Shown in pieces: positions 11,959 through 20,875 of a stretch of DNA of 64,000 nucleotides. This DNA comes from Thermodesulfomicrobium sp. WS (lineage in GTDB: Bacteria; Desulfobacterota; Desulfovibrionia; Desulfovibrionales; Desulfomicrobiaceae): positions 558,001 to 622,000 of the forward strand of contig NZ_AP027130.1 in NCBI RefSeq assembly GCF_027925145.1, in the 5' to 3' direction. The notes beneath the pieces were generated by a model that saw nothing but the letters and a program-made list of their open reading frames with translations, was not told the DNA's origin and ran no database searches. Within the stretch, counting starts at the first letter, position 1. Every line of letters begins with the position of its first letter. Position numbers and translations under genes: made by a program.

Positions 11959-12663
11959 TTACCGAATGACGTATTCGTCGATCAATAGGGTTTCGATCTG
12001 GCCGTTTCCGAGGTATTGATTCATGACCGCAAGGATGTCCTCTTTGAGTTTCTCGGCGTTTTTGGTGTCACTGAGAAAAGAGAGCCCTTTGTTGCGGAGA
12101 TAGTAATACACCGCGTCACGCAAGATGATCTTTTTCCGCCGCACTTCCCACTCTAAGATATCCGGTATGCCGCTGATGGAAAATTTGCAGGTAAGAAAAC
12201 GCGTTGTTCCGTTGTGATCGTATTCGACCATGAACGGCTCAAAGGTGATGGTGTGCAGCGTGATGGGCTTTTCCTGTGGCGGCTTTTGGGGCTTTTTTTC
12301 TTCTTTGGACGGTGGCGGTGGAGGCGGCGGAGTGGCTTCTTTGGTAGGGAGAAGAAGATATACGACAAGCCCGCCGAGCAGAAAAAGCAGTACCCCCGCT
12401 GCGGCAAGCACGGCCGGGCGCTTCCAGAGTGGGGGTTTGGCGGGGGCTGGGGCTGATTCCGGTTGGGGCGCTGGGGGCGGTGCTTCCGGCTCCGGGGCCT
12501 TGGGCTTGGGCTCTTCTTCCTCCACGTCGAGGAAGAGGGCGTCGTCCAGATCCAGTTCAACCTTTTGCAGGCCCCGCGGCACGTCCTCCGCAAGCTTCTC
12601 CGTATCCAAGGTGGCCTTGTCATCGGCCTGAGGAGGCGCCATCAGGCTCAGGAGGACGCGCAT
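11959..12663 (-). CDS. fliL: FliL-like flagellar basal-body-associated protein with long N-terminal extension
   Basis: A 234-residue protein. Residues 1-83 are an acidic, proline-rich cytoplasmic segment, 84-106 a hydrophobic helix, 107-135 a proline-lysine linker, and 136-234 a FliL-type periplasmic domain (ITFEPFMVEYDHNG, LTCKFSISG, REVRRKKIILRDAVYYYL-like, IETLLIDEYVIR at the end). FliL modulates the stator and torque at the flagellar motor. Usual FliL has only a short cytoplasmic start, so the 80-residue extension is unusual, though similar extensions may be common in Desulfovibrio relatives. The start codon is not certain; an ATG seven codons downstream is equally possible. It follows cheY by eight bases. 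Confidence 0.75.
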   Translation of the reverse strand: MRVLLSLMAPPQADDKATLDTEKLAEDVPRGLQKVELDLDDALFLDVEEEEPKPKAPEPEAPPPAPQPESAPAPAKPPLWKRPAVLAAAGVLLFLLGGLVVYLLLPTKEATPPPPPPPSKEEKKPQKPPQEKPITLHTITFEPFMVEYDHNGTTRFLTCKFSISGIPDILEWEVRRKKIILRDAVYYYLRNKGLSFLSDTKNAEKLKEDILAVMNQYLGNGQIETLLIDEYVIR

Positions 12664-12671
12664 GGGTCAGG

Positions 12672-13052
12672 TCATTCGAAAATCTTATTGATTTTTTGCT
12701 GCAGGGTTTCCGCGGTGAACGGCTTGACGATGTAATTGGAGACTTTGGCCTGCACCGCTTCGATGATGTTCTCCTGCTGGGCTTCGGCCGTGACCATGAG
12801 GAAGGGCAGATCGGCGAACTCTTCGCTGGCCCGGACTTTGCGCAAAAGCTCGATGCCCGTCATGTTGGGCATGTTCCAGTCGGAAATGATGAAATCGATT
12901 TGATCCTTGTTGAGGATTTCCCATGCAGTGGTGCCGTCATCGGCCTCGACGATATTGTTGAAGCCCAACTGGCGGAGGATGTTTTTGATGATGCGGCGCA
13001 TGGTGGAAAAATCATCGACGATGAGCACCCGCATGTTGGTGTTGACCGGCAT
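12672..13052 (-). CDS. cheY: CheY-type chemotaxis response regulator
   Basis: A 126-residue stand-alone receiver domain. The acidic pair is in [12 protein letters not shown] (residues 9-20), the phosphoacceptor aspartate in [13 protein letters not shown] near residue 58, the conserved threonine in FLMVTAEAQ near 87, and the lysine in [12 protein letters not shown] near 109. This is the closest match to chemotaxis CheY, which carries the signal from CheA to the flagellar switch FliM. Its place between fliA and fliL in the flagellar operon fits. It probably acts directly at the motor rather than in transcription, since there is no output domain. Confidence 0.93.
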   Translation of the reverse strand: MPVNTNMRVLIVDDFSTMRRIIKNILRQLGFNNIVEADDGTTAWEILNKDQIDFIISDWNMPNMTGIELLRKVRASEEFADLPFLMVTAEAQQENIIEAVQAKVSNYIVKPFTAETLQQKINKIFE

Positions 13053-13070
13053 GAACGCCTCCGTGGTGTG

Positions 13071-13823
13071 TCAGAAGTTGCCGTAGGTTTCGCAAAACCA
13101 TGATCGGAGTTTCCGCGTGGCCTGGGAGTGGAGCTGGGAAACCCGGCCCTCGGTGATGTCGAGCACCTGGGCGATTTCCTTCATATTGAGCTCCTCGATA
13201 TAGTAGAGCCCCAGGACCATCTTTTCCTTGAACGTCAGCTTATCGACGAGCCCCGCCACCTTGTCAATGAGCTCCTGGTGCGCCACCTGTGCCTCCGGCG
13301 AGACCGCATCCTCGGGGACGCCGCATGTTTCCTGAATCGCCTCCAGGCTGAGGACCACCTGGGCGTTGAGGGCCTCCAGGGCGCATTCCAGGTCTTCTTC
13401 AGGGATATCGCAGAGTTCCTGCAGCGCTTGACGGCTTGGCGCATGCCCGTGGCTGCGTTCATACTCGAGCATGATGGTTTGGAGCTTCTTGATGCGGCCC
13501 CGCAGCCCCCGGGAGTACCAGTCCATGCCGCGCAAGGTGTCCAGCATGGCGCCGCGGATGCGCGCCTCGGCAAAGGTCTCGAAACGGATGCCGCGCTCCG
13601 GGGTGAATTTTTCCATGGCCTCCATGAGCCCGACTGCGCCGCTGGAAATGAGCTCCTGCAGGTCCACGTGGCCGGGCAGACGCGCCTTGAAATGCAGGGC
13701 GATGGCCTTGATGCGCGGCGCCAGCTGGCGGGCCAAGCGGTCCTTGTCCGCCGCCGAGAGCGTTTCTCGGGGCTTAGGCGCCGGCAAAGAGGAGTCGTTT
13801 CCAGAAGAACTTGATGTTGCCAT
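13071..13823 (-). CDS. fliA: Flagellar sigma factor FliA (sigma-28)
   Basis: A 250-residue sigma-70-family factor for late flagellar and chemotaxis genes. Region 2 is seen as HVDLQELISSGAVGLMEA and GIRFETFAEARIRGAMLD, then MDWYSRGLR; region 4 as LTFKEKMVLGLYYIEELNMKE, cut here for length, followed by ITEGRVSQLHSQA. The order matches FliA. AGGAG nine bases upstream fixes the ATG at 13823, which lies 50 bases inside the end of flhG in another frame. A longer upstream reading is out-of-frame overlap with flhG. Confidence 0.93.
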   Translation of the reverse strand: MATSSSSGNDSSLPAPKPRETLSAADKDRLARQLAPRIKAIALHFKARLPGHVDLQELISSGAVGLMEAMEKFTPERGIRFETFAEARIRGAMLDTLRGMDWYSRGLRGRIKKLQTIMLEYERSHGHAPSRQALQELCDIPEEDLECALEALNAQVVLSLEAIQETCGVPEDAVSPEAQVAHQELIDKVAGLVDKLTFKEKMVLGLYYIEELNMKEIAQVLDITEGRVSQLHSQATRKLRSWFCETYGNF

Positions 13824-14607
13824 CGGCGTGCTCCTGGGGCCTCCACGCAGCCATGGTCTGGGCAAGGTGCGCGACCGCCGTGGCTGCCGGGCTGTCGGGT
13901 GCGTGGACGCATACCGGAACTTGGTGGGTGACGGCCCGGCGTACGGCGGCATCTTGCGGGACAACACCCAGAAAGTCCAGGGAGACGCCCTCGAGAAAGT
14001 GGTCACACGCCCCGGCCAGGCGGGCGAACACGTCCTTGGCCTCGCGGTCGCTGGCCGCCATGTTGACGACCACATGGAAGCGGCCCACCCCGTGGCGCAG
14101 GTGGAGCACCTTGATAAGGGCGTAGGCGTCGGTGAGGGAGGTGGGCTCCGGGGTGAGTACGAGCAGGCGCTCTTGGGCGGCGACGTTGAAGTAGAGCACG
14201 GTGTCCCCCACGCCGGCTCCGGTATCCACGAGCAGGATGTCCACCTGGTCTTCCAACTCGTCCATGGCGGCGAGGAGTTCCAGCTTTTGGCCCGTGGACA
14301 GGGCGGTGAGTTCGGTGCCGCCGCTGGTGGCCGGCAGGATGGAGAAGCCGTAGCCTGAGGGGCACAAGATGGCATCCACGCCCATACCTTCAAAGATGTG
14401 GCCGAGGTTGCGCTCCGGAGTCAGGCCGAGGAGGACGTCCACGTTGGCCAGTCCCAGATCCGCATCCAGAAGGATACAGCGTTTGCCCAGTTGGGCAAGC
14501 TGGATGGCCAGGTTCACGGCGAGATTGGTTTTGCCTACGCCGCCTTTGCCGGAAGTGATGGAGCAGACCACGGGTACGGTTGGTGTCATGGCGTCGGTAT
14601 GGCTCAT
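13774..14607 (-). CDS. flhG: FlhG (FleN/YlxH), MinD-like ATPase controlling flagellar number
   Basis: A 277-residue ParA/MinD-family ATPase. The deviant Walker A box is SGKGGVGKTN near residue 19, the switch I region LLDADLGLANVD near 46, and switch II ILLVDTGAGVGD near 123. FlhG sets the number and position of flagella by acting with FlhF and on transcription. The start overlaps the flhF stop by four bases (ATGA) and the end overlaps fliA by 50 bases. Two in-frame ATGs are possible (14607 or 14589); neither has a strong ribosome site, so coupling from flhF is likely. Confidence 0.9.
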   Translation of the reverse strand: MSHTDAMTPTVPVVCSITSGKGGVGKTNLAVNLAIQLAQLGKRCILLDADLGLANVDVLLGLTPERNLGHIFEGMGVDAILCPSGYGFSILPATSGGTELTALSTGQKLELLAAMDELEDQVDILLVDTGAGVGDTVLYFNVAAQERLLVLTPEPTSLTDAYALIKVLHLRHGVGRFHVVVNMAASDREAKDVFARLAGACDHFLEGVSLDFLGVVPQDAAVRRAVTHQVPVCVHAPDSPAATAVAHLAQTMAAWRPQEHADGNIKFFWKRLLFAGA

Positions 14608-15647
14608 GCCGGGTTAGGGTGGGGCAGTTCATGGCGCAGCACCAAGCGCCACAGGTCTCGGGCCGAGGGGGCGGCGAGGGTGTTTTTGATCTCCGCGCCC
14701 ACGGAAACCAGGGACACCGGAAGCTGGGTGCGTACCGCCTGATTGACGATTTGGCCAAAATTACAGGCTTCGTCGAGCTTCGTCCAGACGATGCTTGCGG
14801 TGCGGGGGCCAAGGAAGCGCTGCATGAAGGCGCGGGTCTGGGCTTCGGAGAAAAGCGGCGCCAGCACGGCATGCAGCAGGGCTTCTTGGGCCAGGGGGGC
14901 GGGCAATGCGTCCAGGGTGGCTGGCGAGGCGTCCACGAGCAGGCAATCGAAATCCTTGGGCGCAGGCCAGCCTTCGCGCAGGGCGTCGCAAAAGGCGATG
15001 CCCGAAAGCTCGGCGTAGTGGCGCAGCACCAGGCGTCCTTGGTTGCCCGCGGCGTGGGCGAGGAGCACGCGGGTTTGGGGCTGGGTGCGTTTGAGGTGCA
15101 GCGCCAGGCGCAGGATCACGCTGCTGGTCCCACATCCCGATGGGCCGGCAAAGAGGTGCACGCGTCCTGGCCATGGGGACGACCACCATGGCCGCACCGG
15201 CGTGAGCCCTTGGAGCACGGACAGGATGGGCTCGGTGGGCGCGGTGCGGAAGCGTTCGGCCAGCGACAGGCGGACGCTGTCCTCCACGCCTTCGCGTTCG
15301 AGGGTATCGAGAAGGGCGCGGTGGCGGGGCGAGAGCATGGTCGTGTCCAGCCCTGGCTTGAGGACGGCCATGAGGTGGCGGCGCAAGAGCTCCCATTCCG
15401 CGCGCAGGGCCGCAGCGTCACCGGGCGCGGTGGCCGTGGGCGCCAGGAGGTCGGTGGGCTCGGCTGCAGGCGTCTTAGGGGCTTGGGGCGGGAGGGGCGT
15501 TTCCCGGGCGGCCATGATCTCCACCCACGAACCGTCGTCTTTGGTGACGGTCTTGGTGCCGAGGATGATGGCGTCTGTCCCGAGCTCGGCCTTGATGCGC
15601 CCCATGACTTCCGTGGCGCTGCGGCCCACATAGGTTTTGACCTGCAC
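14604..15647 (-). CDS. flhF: FlhF-like SRP-family GTPase with degenerate P-loop
   Basis: A 347-residue protein. The N-terminus (MQVKTYVGRSATEVMGRIK, ELGTDAIILGTKTV) matches the FlhF B domain. The proline-rich linker covers 50-75 and the NG domain starts near 85. The P-loop, usually GPTGVGKTT, reads GPSGCGTSS at residues 168-176, so the lysine and first threonine are changed. The G3 motif, usually DTAGR, reads DASPA near 239. The TKLDE G4 motif at 289-293 is intact. It sits in the family's normal place between flhA and flhG. FlhF sets the flagellar pole; this one may bind nucleotide poorly or act as a scaffold. Confidence 0.88.
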   Translation of the reverse strand: MQVKTYVGRSATEVMGRIKAELGTDAIILGTKTVTKDDGSWVEIMAARETPLPPQAPKTPAAEPTDLLAPTATAPGDAAALRAEWELLRRHLMAVLKPGLDTTMLSPRHRALLDTLEREGVEDSVRLSLAERFRTAPTEPILSVLQGLTPVRPWWSSPWPGRVHLFAGPSGCGTSSVILRLALHLKRTQPQTRVLLAHAAGNQGRLVLRHYAELSGIAFCDALREGWPAPKDFDCLLVDASPATLDALPAPLAQEALLHAVLAPLFSEAQTRAFMQRFLGPRTASIVWTKLDEACNFGQIVNQAVRTQLPVSLVSVGAEIKNTLAAPSARDLWRLVLRHELPHPNPA

Positions 15648-15650
15648 GGC

Positions 15651-17741
15651 TTATACCTCCACCACTGCCACCGATTCCAAACGGATGTCCGGGGGGATCT
15701 CTGCCTGGGAGATCACCGGGACCGTCGGGAGAAAGCGGTTCAAGAGTTGCGCCAGGTGCATCCGAATGGGCGGCGAGACCAGGAGCACGGTTTGCCCCTC
15801 TGCCACCATGCCTTTTTCCGCGGCCTTGCCAACGGCCTGGATGATGCGGTGGGCGAGGCCAGGCTCCATGGCCAGGTAGGTGCCGGAGTCGCTGCGCTGG
15901 ATGCTTTCCTGGAAGGTGGCCTCGATATTCGGGGAGAGGGTGATGATGGGCAGGGTCTTGCCGCCGCCCAGATAGGGCTTCACCACAGTGCGGGCCATGC
16001 GCTGGCGCACGTATTCCGTCAGCTGGTCGGGGTCCTTGATCATGGTGCCGTAGTCGGCCAAGGTCTCCACGATGGTGAGGAGATCGCGGATGGAGACCCC
16101 TTCGCGCACGAGGTTCTGGAGCACTTTTTGGACCGAGCCGAGGGGCAGGATGGTGGGCACCAGCTCTTCCACGGCCTTGGGGGCGCGCTGGGCCAGGTTG
16201 TCCAGCAGGGATTGGACTTCTTGGCGCCCCAAGAACTCGTGGAGATTGCGCCGGAAGACCTCGGTGAGGTGGGTGGCCACCACGGTGGCGGGGTCCACCA
16301 CGGTGTAGCCGGCCATGATGGCCTCGTCCTTTTGGGCTTCGGGGATCCACAGGGCCGGAAGGTTGAAGGCCGGCTCCAGGGTCTCCACGCCCTTGATCTT
16401 GTGGCGGGCGTCGCCGGGGTCCATGGCCAAGTAGTGGTCGATGAGGATTTCCGCGCCTGCCACGCGGTTGCCCTTGATGAGCACGGCGTATTCGCCGGGT
16501 TTGAGCTGGAGGTTGTCGCGCAGGTGCAGCGCCGGCACCACCACGCCCATGTCCAGGGCGAATTGGCGGCGGATGGAGCGGATGCGGGAAAGCAGGGTGC
16601 CGTTTTGCTCTTCGTCCACCAAGGGGATGAGGCCGTAGCCCACTTCCAGCTCCATGATGTCGAGCGGCAAGAGGTTGAGCGCTTCTTCCGGGCTGTCCGG
16701 GGCGGCCTTGGCGGATTTGCCTTTCTTGGCGTCCGCCGTGGGGCTTTCCGCCTGGATGCGGGCGATGGCCCGGGCCATGAGGAAGAGCAGTCCCGCCAAG
16801 GTGGAGAAGGCCACGAAGGGCATGCCCGGCACAAGGGCAAACAGTATGAGCACGCCGGAGACCAAACGCAGCGCCCGGGGATGGTTGGTGAGCTGGCCGA
16901 TGATCTCCTCGCCCATCTTGGCCTCGGCCGCAGCGCGGCTTACGATGATGCCAGCCGAGGTGGAGATGATGAGCGAAGGGATGGTGGAGACCAGGCCATC
17001 GCCGATGGTCAGCAGCGTATAGGTGCGGGCGGCTTCCATCCAGTCCATGTTTTTTTGCAGCACGCCGATGAAAAATCCACCCACGATGTTCACGAAGGTG
17101 ATGAACATACCGGCGTTGACGTCTCCGGAGACGAATTTGCCCGCGCCGTCCATGGCGCCGTAGAAATCCGCCTCGCGGCGCAGGTTTTCCCGCTGGCGGG
17201 TGGCTTCCTGTTCGTCGATGAGCCCGGCGTTGAGGTCCGCCTCGATGGCCATCTGCTTGCCCGGCATGGCGTCCAGGGTGAAGCGGGCCGCCACTTCGGC
17301 GATGCGGGTGGTACCGGTGACGATGACCGTCTTGTTGAGGATGAAGAGGATGAGGAAGATGACGATGCCGATGGCGTAATTGCCGCCCACCACGAATTCG
17401 CCGAAGGTTTGGATCACGGAGCCTGCGGCGTCGGTGCCTTTGTCGCCGTGGAGCAGGATGAGGCGGGTGGAGGCCACGTTGAGGGCCAGGCGCAGCAGGG
17501 TGGTCACCAGGAGCACGGTGGGGAATACCGAAAACTCCAGGGGCGAGCGCATGAACATGGAGGTGATGAGGATGACCAGGGCAAAGGAGATGGAGAACGC
17601 CAGCATCATGTCCAGCACCAGCGTGGGCAGCGGAATGAGCATGACGAACAGGATGGTGACCACCCCGCCGGCCAAGAGGATGTCGCCTTGGCGGGTGAAG
17701 CGGGTGTAGTCGATGTCGAGGGAGAGTGTCCTGGTCGCCAT
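15651..17741 (-). CDS. flhA: FlhA, flagellar type III export gate protein
   Basis: A 696-residue inner membrane protein of the flagellar type III secretion gate. It begins with several membrane helices after residue 20, carries the FHIPEP-family signature region (NVASTRLILLHG, then GEFVVGGNYAIG and FVTGTTRIAEVAARFTLDA-like TRIAEVAARFTLDAMPGKQ), and has the PGKQMAIDAD-type loop as PGKQMAIEADLNAGL. The soluble C-terminal domain that binds export chaperones covers about 360-696. It starts 28 bases after flhB and ends three bases before flhF. Confidence 0.95.
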   Translation of the reverse strand: MATRTLSLDIDYTRFTRQGDILLAGGVVTILFVMLIPLPTLVLDMMLAFSISFALVILITSMFMRSPLEFSVFPTVLLVTTLLRLALNVASTRLILLHGDKGTDAAGSVIQTFGEFVVGGNYAIGIVIFLILFILNKTVIVTGTTRIAEVAARFTLDAMPGKQMAIEADLNAGLIDEQEATRQRENLRREADFYGAMDGAGKFVSGDVNAGMFITFVNIVGGFFIGVLQKNMDWMEAARTYTLLTIGDGLVSTIPSLIISTSAGIIVSRAAAEAKMGEEIIGQLTNHPRALRLVSGVLILFALVPGMPFVAFSTLAGLLFLMARAIARIQAESPTADAKKGKSAKAAPDSPEEALNLLPLDIMELEVGYGLIPLVDEEQNGTLLSRIRSIRRQFALDMGVVVPALHLRDNLQLKPGEYAVLIKGNRVAGAEILIDHYLAMDPGDARHKIKGVETLEPAFNLPALWIPEAQKDEAIMAGYTVVDPATVVATHLTEVFRRNLHEFLGRQEVQSLLDNLAQRAPKAVEELVPTILPLGSVQKVLQNLVREGVSIRDLLTIVETLADYGTMIKDPDQLTEYVRQRMARTVVKPYLGGGKTLPIITLSPNIEATFQESIQRSDSGTYLAMEPGLAHRIIQAVGKAAEKGMVAEGQTVLLVSPPIRMHLAQLLNRFLPTVPVISQAEIPPDIRLESVAVVEV

Positions 17742-17768
17742 TTTTCTGACATGCCTCCGGGGGCGCGT

Positions 17769-18836
17769 TTAGTTTCTGCGTGGCCGGATTTTGTAGATTT
17801 GCGCAAGGAGTGCGGCCACGGCCTGGTAGAGATCCTCGGGGATGGTCTGCCCCACGTCCACGCTTTTATACAAAGCACGTGCCAGGGGCTTGTTCTCGCG
17901 GATGGGCACTCCATGCTGGCGGGCCAGTTCGCGGATGCGCTCTGCCAGCGCCCCGGCGCCCTTGGCCACCACGATGGGCGCTGGCGCCTCCTTGGGGTCG
18001 TAGCGCAAGGCAACGGCCAGGTGGGTGGGGTTGGTGACCACCACGTCCGCCTTGGGGACTTCCTGCATCATGCGCTGTTTCATCACCGCCAGCATCTTTT
18101 GGCGCTGTTTGCTCTTGATGACCGGATCGCCTTCTGCCTGCTTGCGTTCATCCTTGACCTCGTGCTTGGTCATCTTGATGTTTTCCTCATAGTCCCAGCG
18201 GGTGTAGAGGAGGTCGGCGATGCCGATGAGCAGCATGGGCACCAGGGCATAGCGGAACATGTCCGCGCTGGTCGTCAGGATGTAGGCCGCGATGGACTCC
18301 GGGGTTTGGTAGGCCAGCGGCAGGACTTCGCCAAAGGCCCGGCGCAGCACGAGGTAGGGGCCGATGGCCACGGCAGCGGCCATGAGGGCGCTTTTGGCCA
18401 GGCGGATGAAGGTGTCCTTGGAAATCAAGATCCGCTTGAGCCCGGCGACGAGGTTGAACACCTGGAGTTTGGGCCGGAACACCTTGGGCGCCCAGAGCTT
18501 TCCCACTTGGAGGCGCAAGGTGAGGTACGCGGCCCCGGCCACGGTGAGGAGCACCGGCGCCACCATTAGGGCGGTGCTCACAAGACAGCGCTGGAAGAGT
18601 GCGTAGGTGGCGGCTGGGGTGAGTTCGAAGCGCATGCCTTCGGTGAAGAACCAGTGCATGAGCGAACCCATTTCCTGGTAGAGAAAGGGGATGCTCGTCT
18701 GCAGTGCCACCAGGCCGGCGAGCAGCGTGATGGGCTTGGGCAGTTCCTGGCTTTTGGGGACATTGCCTTCGGAGCGGACCTTGCGGCGTCGCTTGGGGGT
18801 GGCGGCTTCGGTGCGGCTCGGGTCACGTTGGGCCAT
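17769..18836 (-). CDS. flhB: FlhB, flagellar export switch protein
   Basis: A 355-residue protein with four membrane helices between about 30 and 210 and a cytoplasmic C-domain with the NPTH self-cleavage site in VVTNPTHLAVALRYDP near residue 267. Cleavage at this site switches export from rod/hook to filament substrates. The N-terminal charged stretch (RTEAATPKRRRKVRSEGNV) is typical. The gene starts four bases after fliR and is followed by flhA. Confidence 0.95.
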   Translation of the reverse strand: MAQRDPSRTEAATPKRRRKVRSEGNVPKSQELPKPITLLAGLVALQTSIPFLYQEMGSLMHWFFTEGMRFELTPAATYALFQRCLVSTALMVAPVLLTVAGAAYLTLRLQVGKLWAPKVFRPKLQVFNLVAGLKRILISKDTFIRLAKSALMAAAVAIGPYLVLRRAFGEVLPLAYQTPESIAAYILTTSADMFRYALVPMLLIGIADLLYTRWDYEENIKMTKHEVKDERKQAEGDPVIKSKQRQKMLAVMKQRMMQEVPKADVVVTNPTHLAVALRYDPKEAPAPIVVAKGAGALAERIRELARQHGVPIRENKPLARALYKSVDVGQTIPEDLYQAVAALLAQIYKIRPRRN

Positions 18837-18839
18837 GGG

Positions 18840-19619
18840 CTACCTCATCATCCCGAGCATGCGGGACATGGTTTGTGGCAGATCCGTGACAAAGGCATCC
18901 ATGGCCAGGGCCATGAGCTCCAGGAGCAGCACCAGAAAGGCAAATCCCACAGCGGTCTTGATGGGAAAGCCCATGACGAGGACGTTCATCTGTGGGGAAG
19001 CGCGGGACACCAACGCCAGGGCCAAGTCCACCAGCAGCAGTGCCGCCAGCACCGGGGCGGCGATCTGGATGGCGGTGACGAAGATGCCCGCGGAAAGTTG
19101 CAGGATGTTTTGGCTGAGCGCCTCGGAGACCAGGAGGCGTCCCGGCGGGATGAGGTCAAAGCTGCGGATCACCCCGGAGAGCAGCACCAAATGGCCGTTC
19201 ATGGCAAGAAACACCAGGGCTGCGGTCATGTAGAGGAAATGGGCGGTGATGGCTTCCGAGGTGCCGGACTCGGGGTCGATGGCGTTGACCATGGTAAAGC
19301 CCATCTGGAAGCCGATGATCTGGCCGCCGGTCTGGATGGCGGCGAAAATGAGACGCACCACGAGCCCCAGGATGAGTCCCAAAAGGACTTCGCCCAAAAG
19401 GATGAGGGCCAGGGAAAACGGATGGGCCGGAAGTTCGCCGCCGTAATTGGTGAGCCGTGGCCACAGGGCAACGGTGAGCACCAGACAGAGCGCCGCCTTG
19501 GCGGGTGCCGGCAGCCCTTGGCCCCCAAAAAAGGGGAGCAGAAAGAGGATGACGCTGATGCGCAGCAGGGCAAAGAGAAAGCCGAGAAAGAGGTGGGCGT
19601 CGAGGGGAAAGAGCTCCAT
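18840..19619 (-). CDS. fliR: FliR, flagellar export gate protein
   Basis: A 259-residue hydrophobic protein with five to six membrane helices, the FliR component of the FliPQR export gate core. FliR-like patterns include a G-Q-I-I-G-F-Q-M-G-F stretch near 100 and the FxxVLLLELMALAMD end region. fliP and fliQ are not next to it in this window. It is the first gene of the leftward fliR-flhB-flhA-flhF-flhG-fliA-cheY-fliL operon; 82 bases separate it from the TtcA-like gene upstream on the same strand. Confidence 0.93.
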   Translation of the reverse strand: MELFPLDAHLFLGFLFALLRISVILFLLPFFGGQGLPAPAKAALCLVLTVALWPRLTNYGGELPAHPFSLALILLGEVLLGLILGLVVRLIFAAIQTGGQIIGFQMGFTMVNAIDPESGTSEAITAHFLYMTAALVFLAMNGHLVLLSGVIRSFDLIPPGRLLVSEALSQNILQLSAGIFVTAIQIAAPVLAALLLVDLALALVSRASPQMNVLVMGFPIKTAVGFAFLVLLLELMALAMDAFVTDLPQTMSRMLGMMR

Positions 19620-19701
19620 GCCGGGCTCCTAGCAAGAACATTGCCAGGCTCGGGGAGGGCTTGGAGGGGCGCGGCGGTAGCCTAGGGGGGTCTGGGAGAT
19701 G

Positions 19702-20463
19702 TCAGGACGTTGGCAGGATGCTGCGAAGCGTTTCCTCCACCTGCCAGCGCTGCAGCCCCTGAAAGACGTTGGTGAGAAGTCGATGCTCGTGCTGGCAGAG
19801 GGTGCGTACTGCGTCGAGCATGCGGCTGCGGGCTGTGTCGTCTTTGGAAGGGCAGGGGTTCTCCCAGACCGGAAGGCCCCACTTGCGGGCCGCCTGGCTA
19901 ATGAGCTTTTTTTCCACCAGGATCAGGGGCCGGATCATGGTGAGTTGGCCGCCAAAATAGTGTTCCTTGGGCATGAGCCCGTACACTTTGCCGGTTTGCA
20001 CGAGATTGAGAAAAAACGTGACGACGAGGTCGTCGGCGTTGTGCCCCATGGCCAGGTGGGTGAGCCTATACTGGCGACACAGGGCAAAGAGGCGTTTGCG
20101 CCGCAGATGGGCACAATAAAAGCACGGGGATTTTTCGCGGTTTTCCGGCGAATGGGCTCGGGGGCCGAAATCGGTGACCTCCACGTGGCAGGCGAGTCCA
20201 TGCCGCTGCGCCCACTGGACCAAGGGCGCGTGATTTTCCGGGGCAAAACCGGGGTTGAGGTGCAGGATCATGAGCTCCACAGGAAAGGGCAAGATGCGCT
20301 GGCGCAGGAGGAGTACTTGCAGGAGAACCCAACTATCCACCCCACCGGAGACGGCAATGCCGATGCGCGCCCCGGGATGAGTCATGCCGAGGCGCTGCAT
20401 AGCTTTGCCTGCCAAGCGCAGGCAGCGTTCTTGCACGAAATGGAGTTTTCCCCATTGGGCCAT
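19702..20463 (-). CDS. TtcA-like PP-loop tRNA thiolase / adenylating enzyme
   Basis: A 253-residue N-type ATP pyrophosphatase. The PP-loop is AVSGGVDSWVLL (about residues 37-48), followed by a CxxC pair in CFYCAHLRRKRLF near 113 as in TtcA, and AMGHNADDLVVTFFLNL near 138. TtcA makes 2-thiocytidine 32 in tRNA using an iron-sulfur cluster held by three cysteines; the third is plausibly in ENPCPSKDD near 206, but the second family CxxC of that site is not kept. So it belongs to the TtcA/TtuA superfamily, and substrate is not certain. It lies upstream of fliR and back to back with rpoZ. Confidence 0.7.
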   Translation of the reverse strand: MAQWGKLHFVQERCLRLAGKAMQRLGMTHPGARIGIAVSGGVDSWVLLQVLLLRQRILPFPVELMILHLNPGFAPENHAPLVQWAQRHGLACHVEVTDFGPRAHSPENREKSPCFYCAHLRRKRLFALCRQYRLTHLAMGHNADDLVVTFFLNLVQTGKVYGLMPKEHYFGGQLTMIRPLILVEKKLISQAARKWGLPVWENPCPSKDDTARSRMLDAVRTLCQHEHRLLTNVFQGLQRWQVEETLRSILPTS

Positions 20464-20552
20464 CGATGCTCCAGAGATTTGACAGCAGACGTTGATGCTT
20501 TAGGAAGAAACCAGTCGTGACGGATTTTTGCGGCGGACGCCGGGAATCGTCA

Positions 20553-20585
20553 TTGACAGCGCATCTTTCCTGGTCATACCATGAC
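20553..20585 (+). promoter_or_regulatory. Candidate promoter of rpoZ-dnaJ-moaC with overlapping palindrome
   Basis: TTGACA (20553-20558), 18-base spacer, TACCAT (four of six). A 5-bp-arm palindrome GTCAT-ACC-ATGAC (20573-20585) covers the -10, so a repressor could act there. The intergenic region 20464-20641 is divergent between the TtcA-like gene and rpoZ. Confidence 0.4.
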
Positions 20586-20641
20586 ATTCTTTTGGCACGC
20601 CGGGCATGCTCGGCCGTGCTTTTTGGGACACGGGAGGAGAA

Positions 20642-20875
20642 ATGGCCAGAATCACTGTGGAAGATTGTTTGGAAAAGGTCAACAACCGCTTCTTGATTGT
20701 GCAGATGGCCATCAAGCGGGTCAAGCAATATCATGAAGGCTACTTGCCTCTCATCGAGAGCAAGAACAAGGAAGTGGTGACGGCCTTGCGGGAGATCGCG
20801 GAGGGCAAGGTGCTGCCGGACGTGGAGCGCCTTGAGGATCTGAAATTTGTTGTGGAAGACGACGTGGAAGTCTGA
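20642..20875 (+). CDS. rpoZ: RNA polymerase omega subunit
   Basis: A 77-residue protein matching Rpo[18 protein letters not shown], then [10 protein letters not shown] and a C-terminal acidic region. Omega helps fold beta' and binds (p)ppGpp in many bacteria. GGGAGGAG seven bases upstream sets the ATG at 20642. Its TGA overlaps the dnaJ ATG by one base, which is an unusual rpoZ neighbour. Confidence 0.92.
   Translation: MARITVEDCLEKVNNRFLIVQMAIKRVKQYHEGYLPLIESKNKEVVTALREIAEGKVLPDVERLEDLKFVVEDDVEV

Noticed and set aside
14580-18569. A plus-strand open frame of more than 1300 codons
   Set aside because: It is antisense to flhF, flhA and flhB, whose protein motifs are unmistakable; GC-rich codon use opens the opposite frame.
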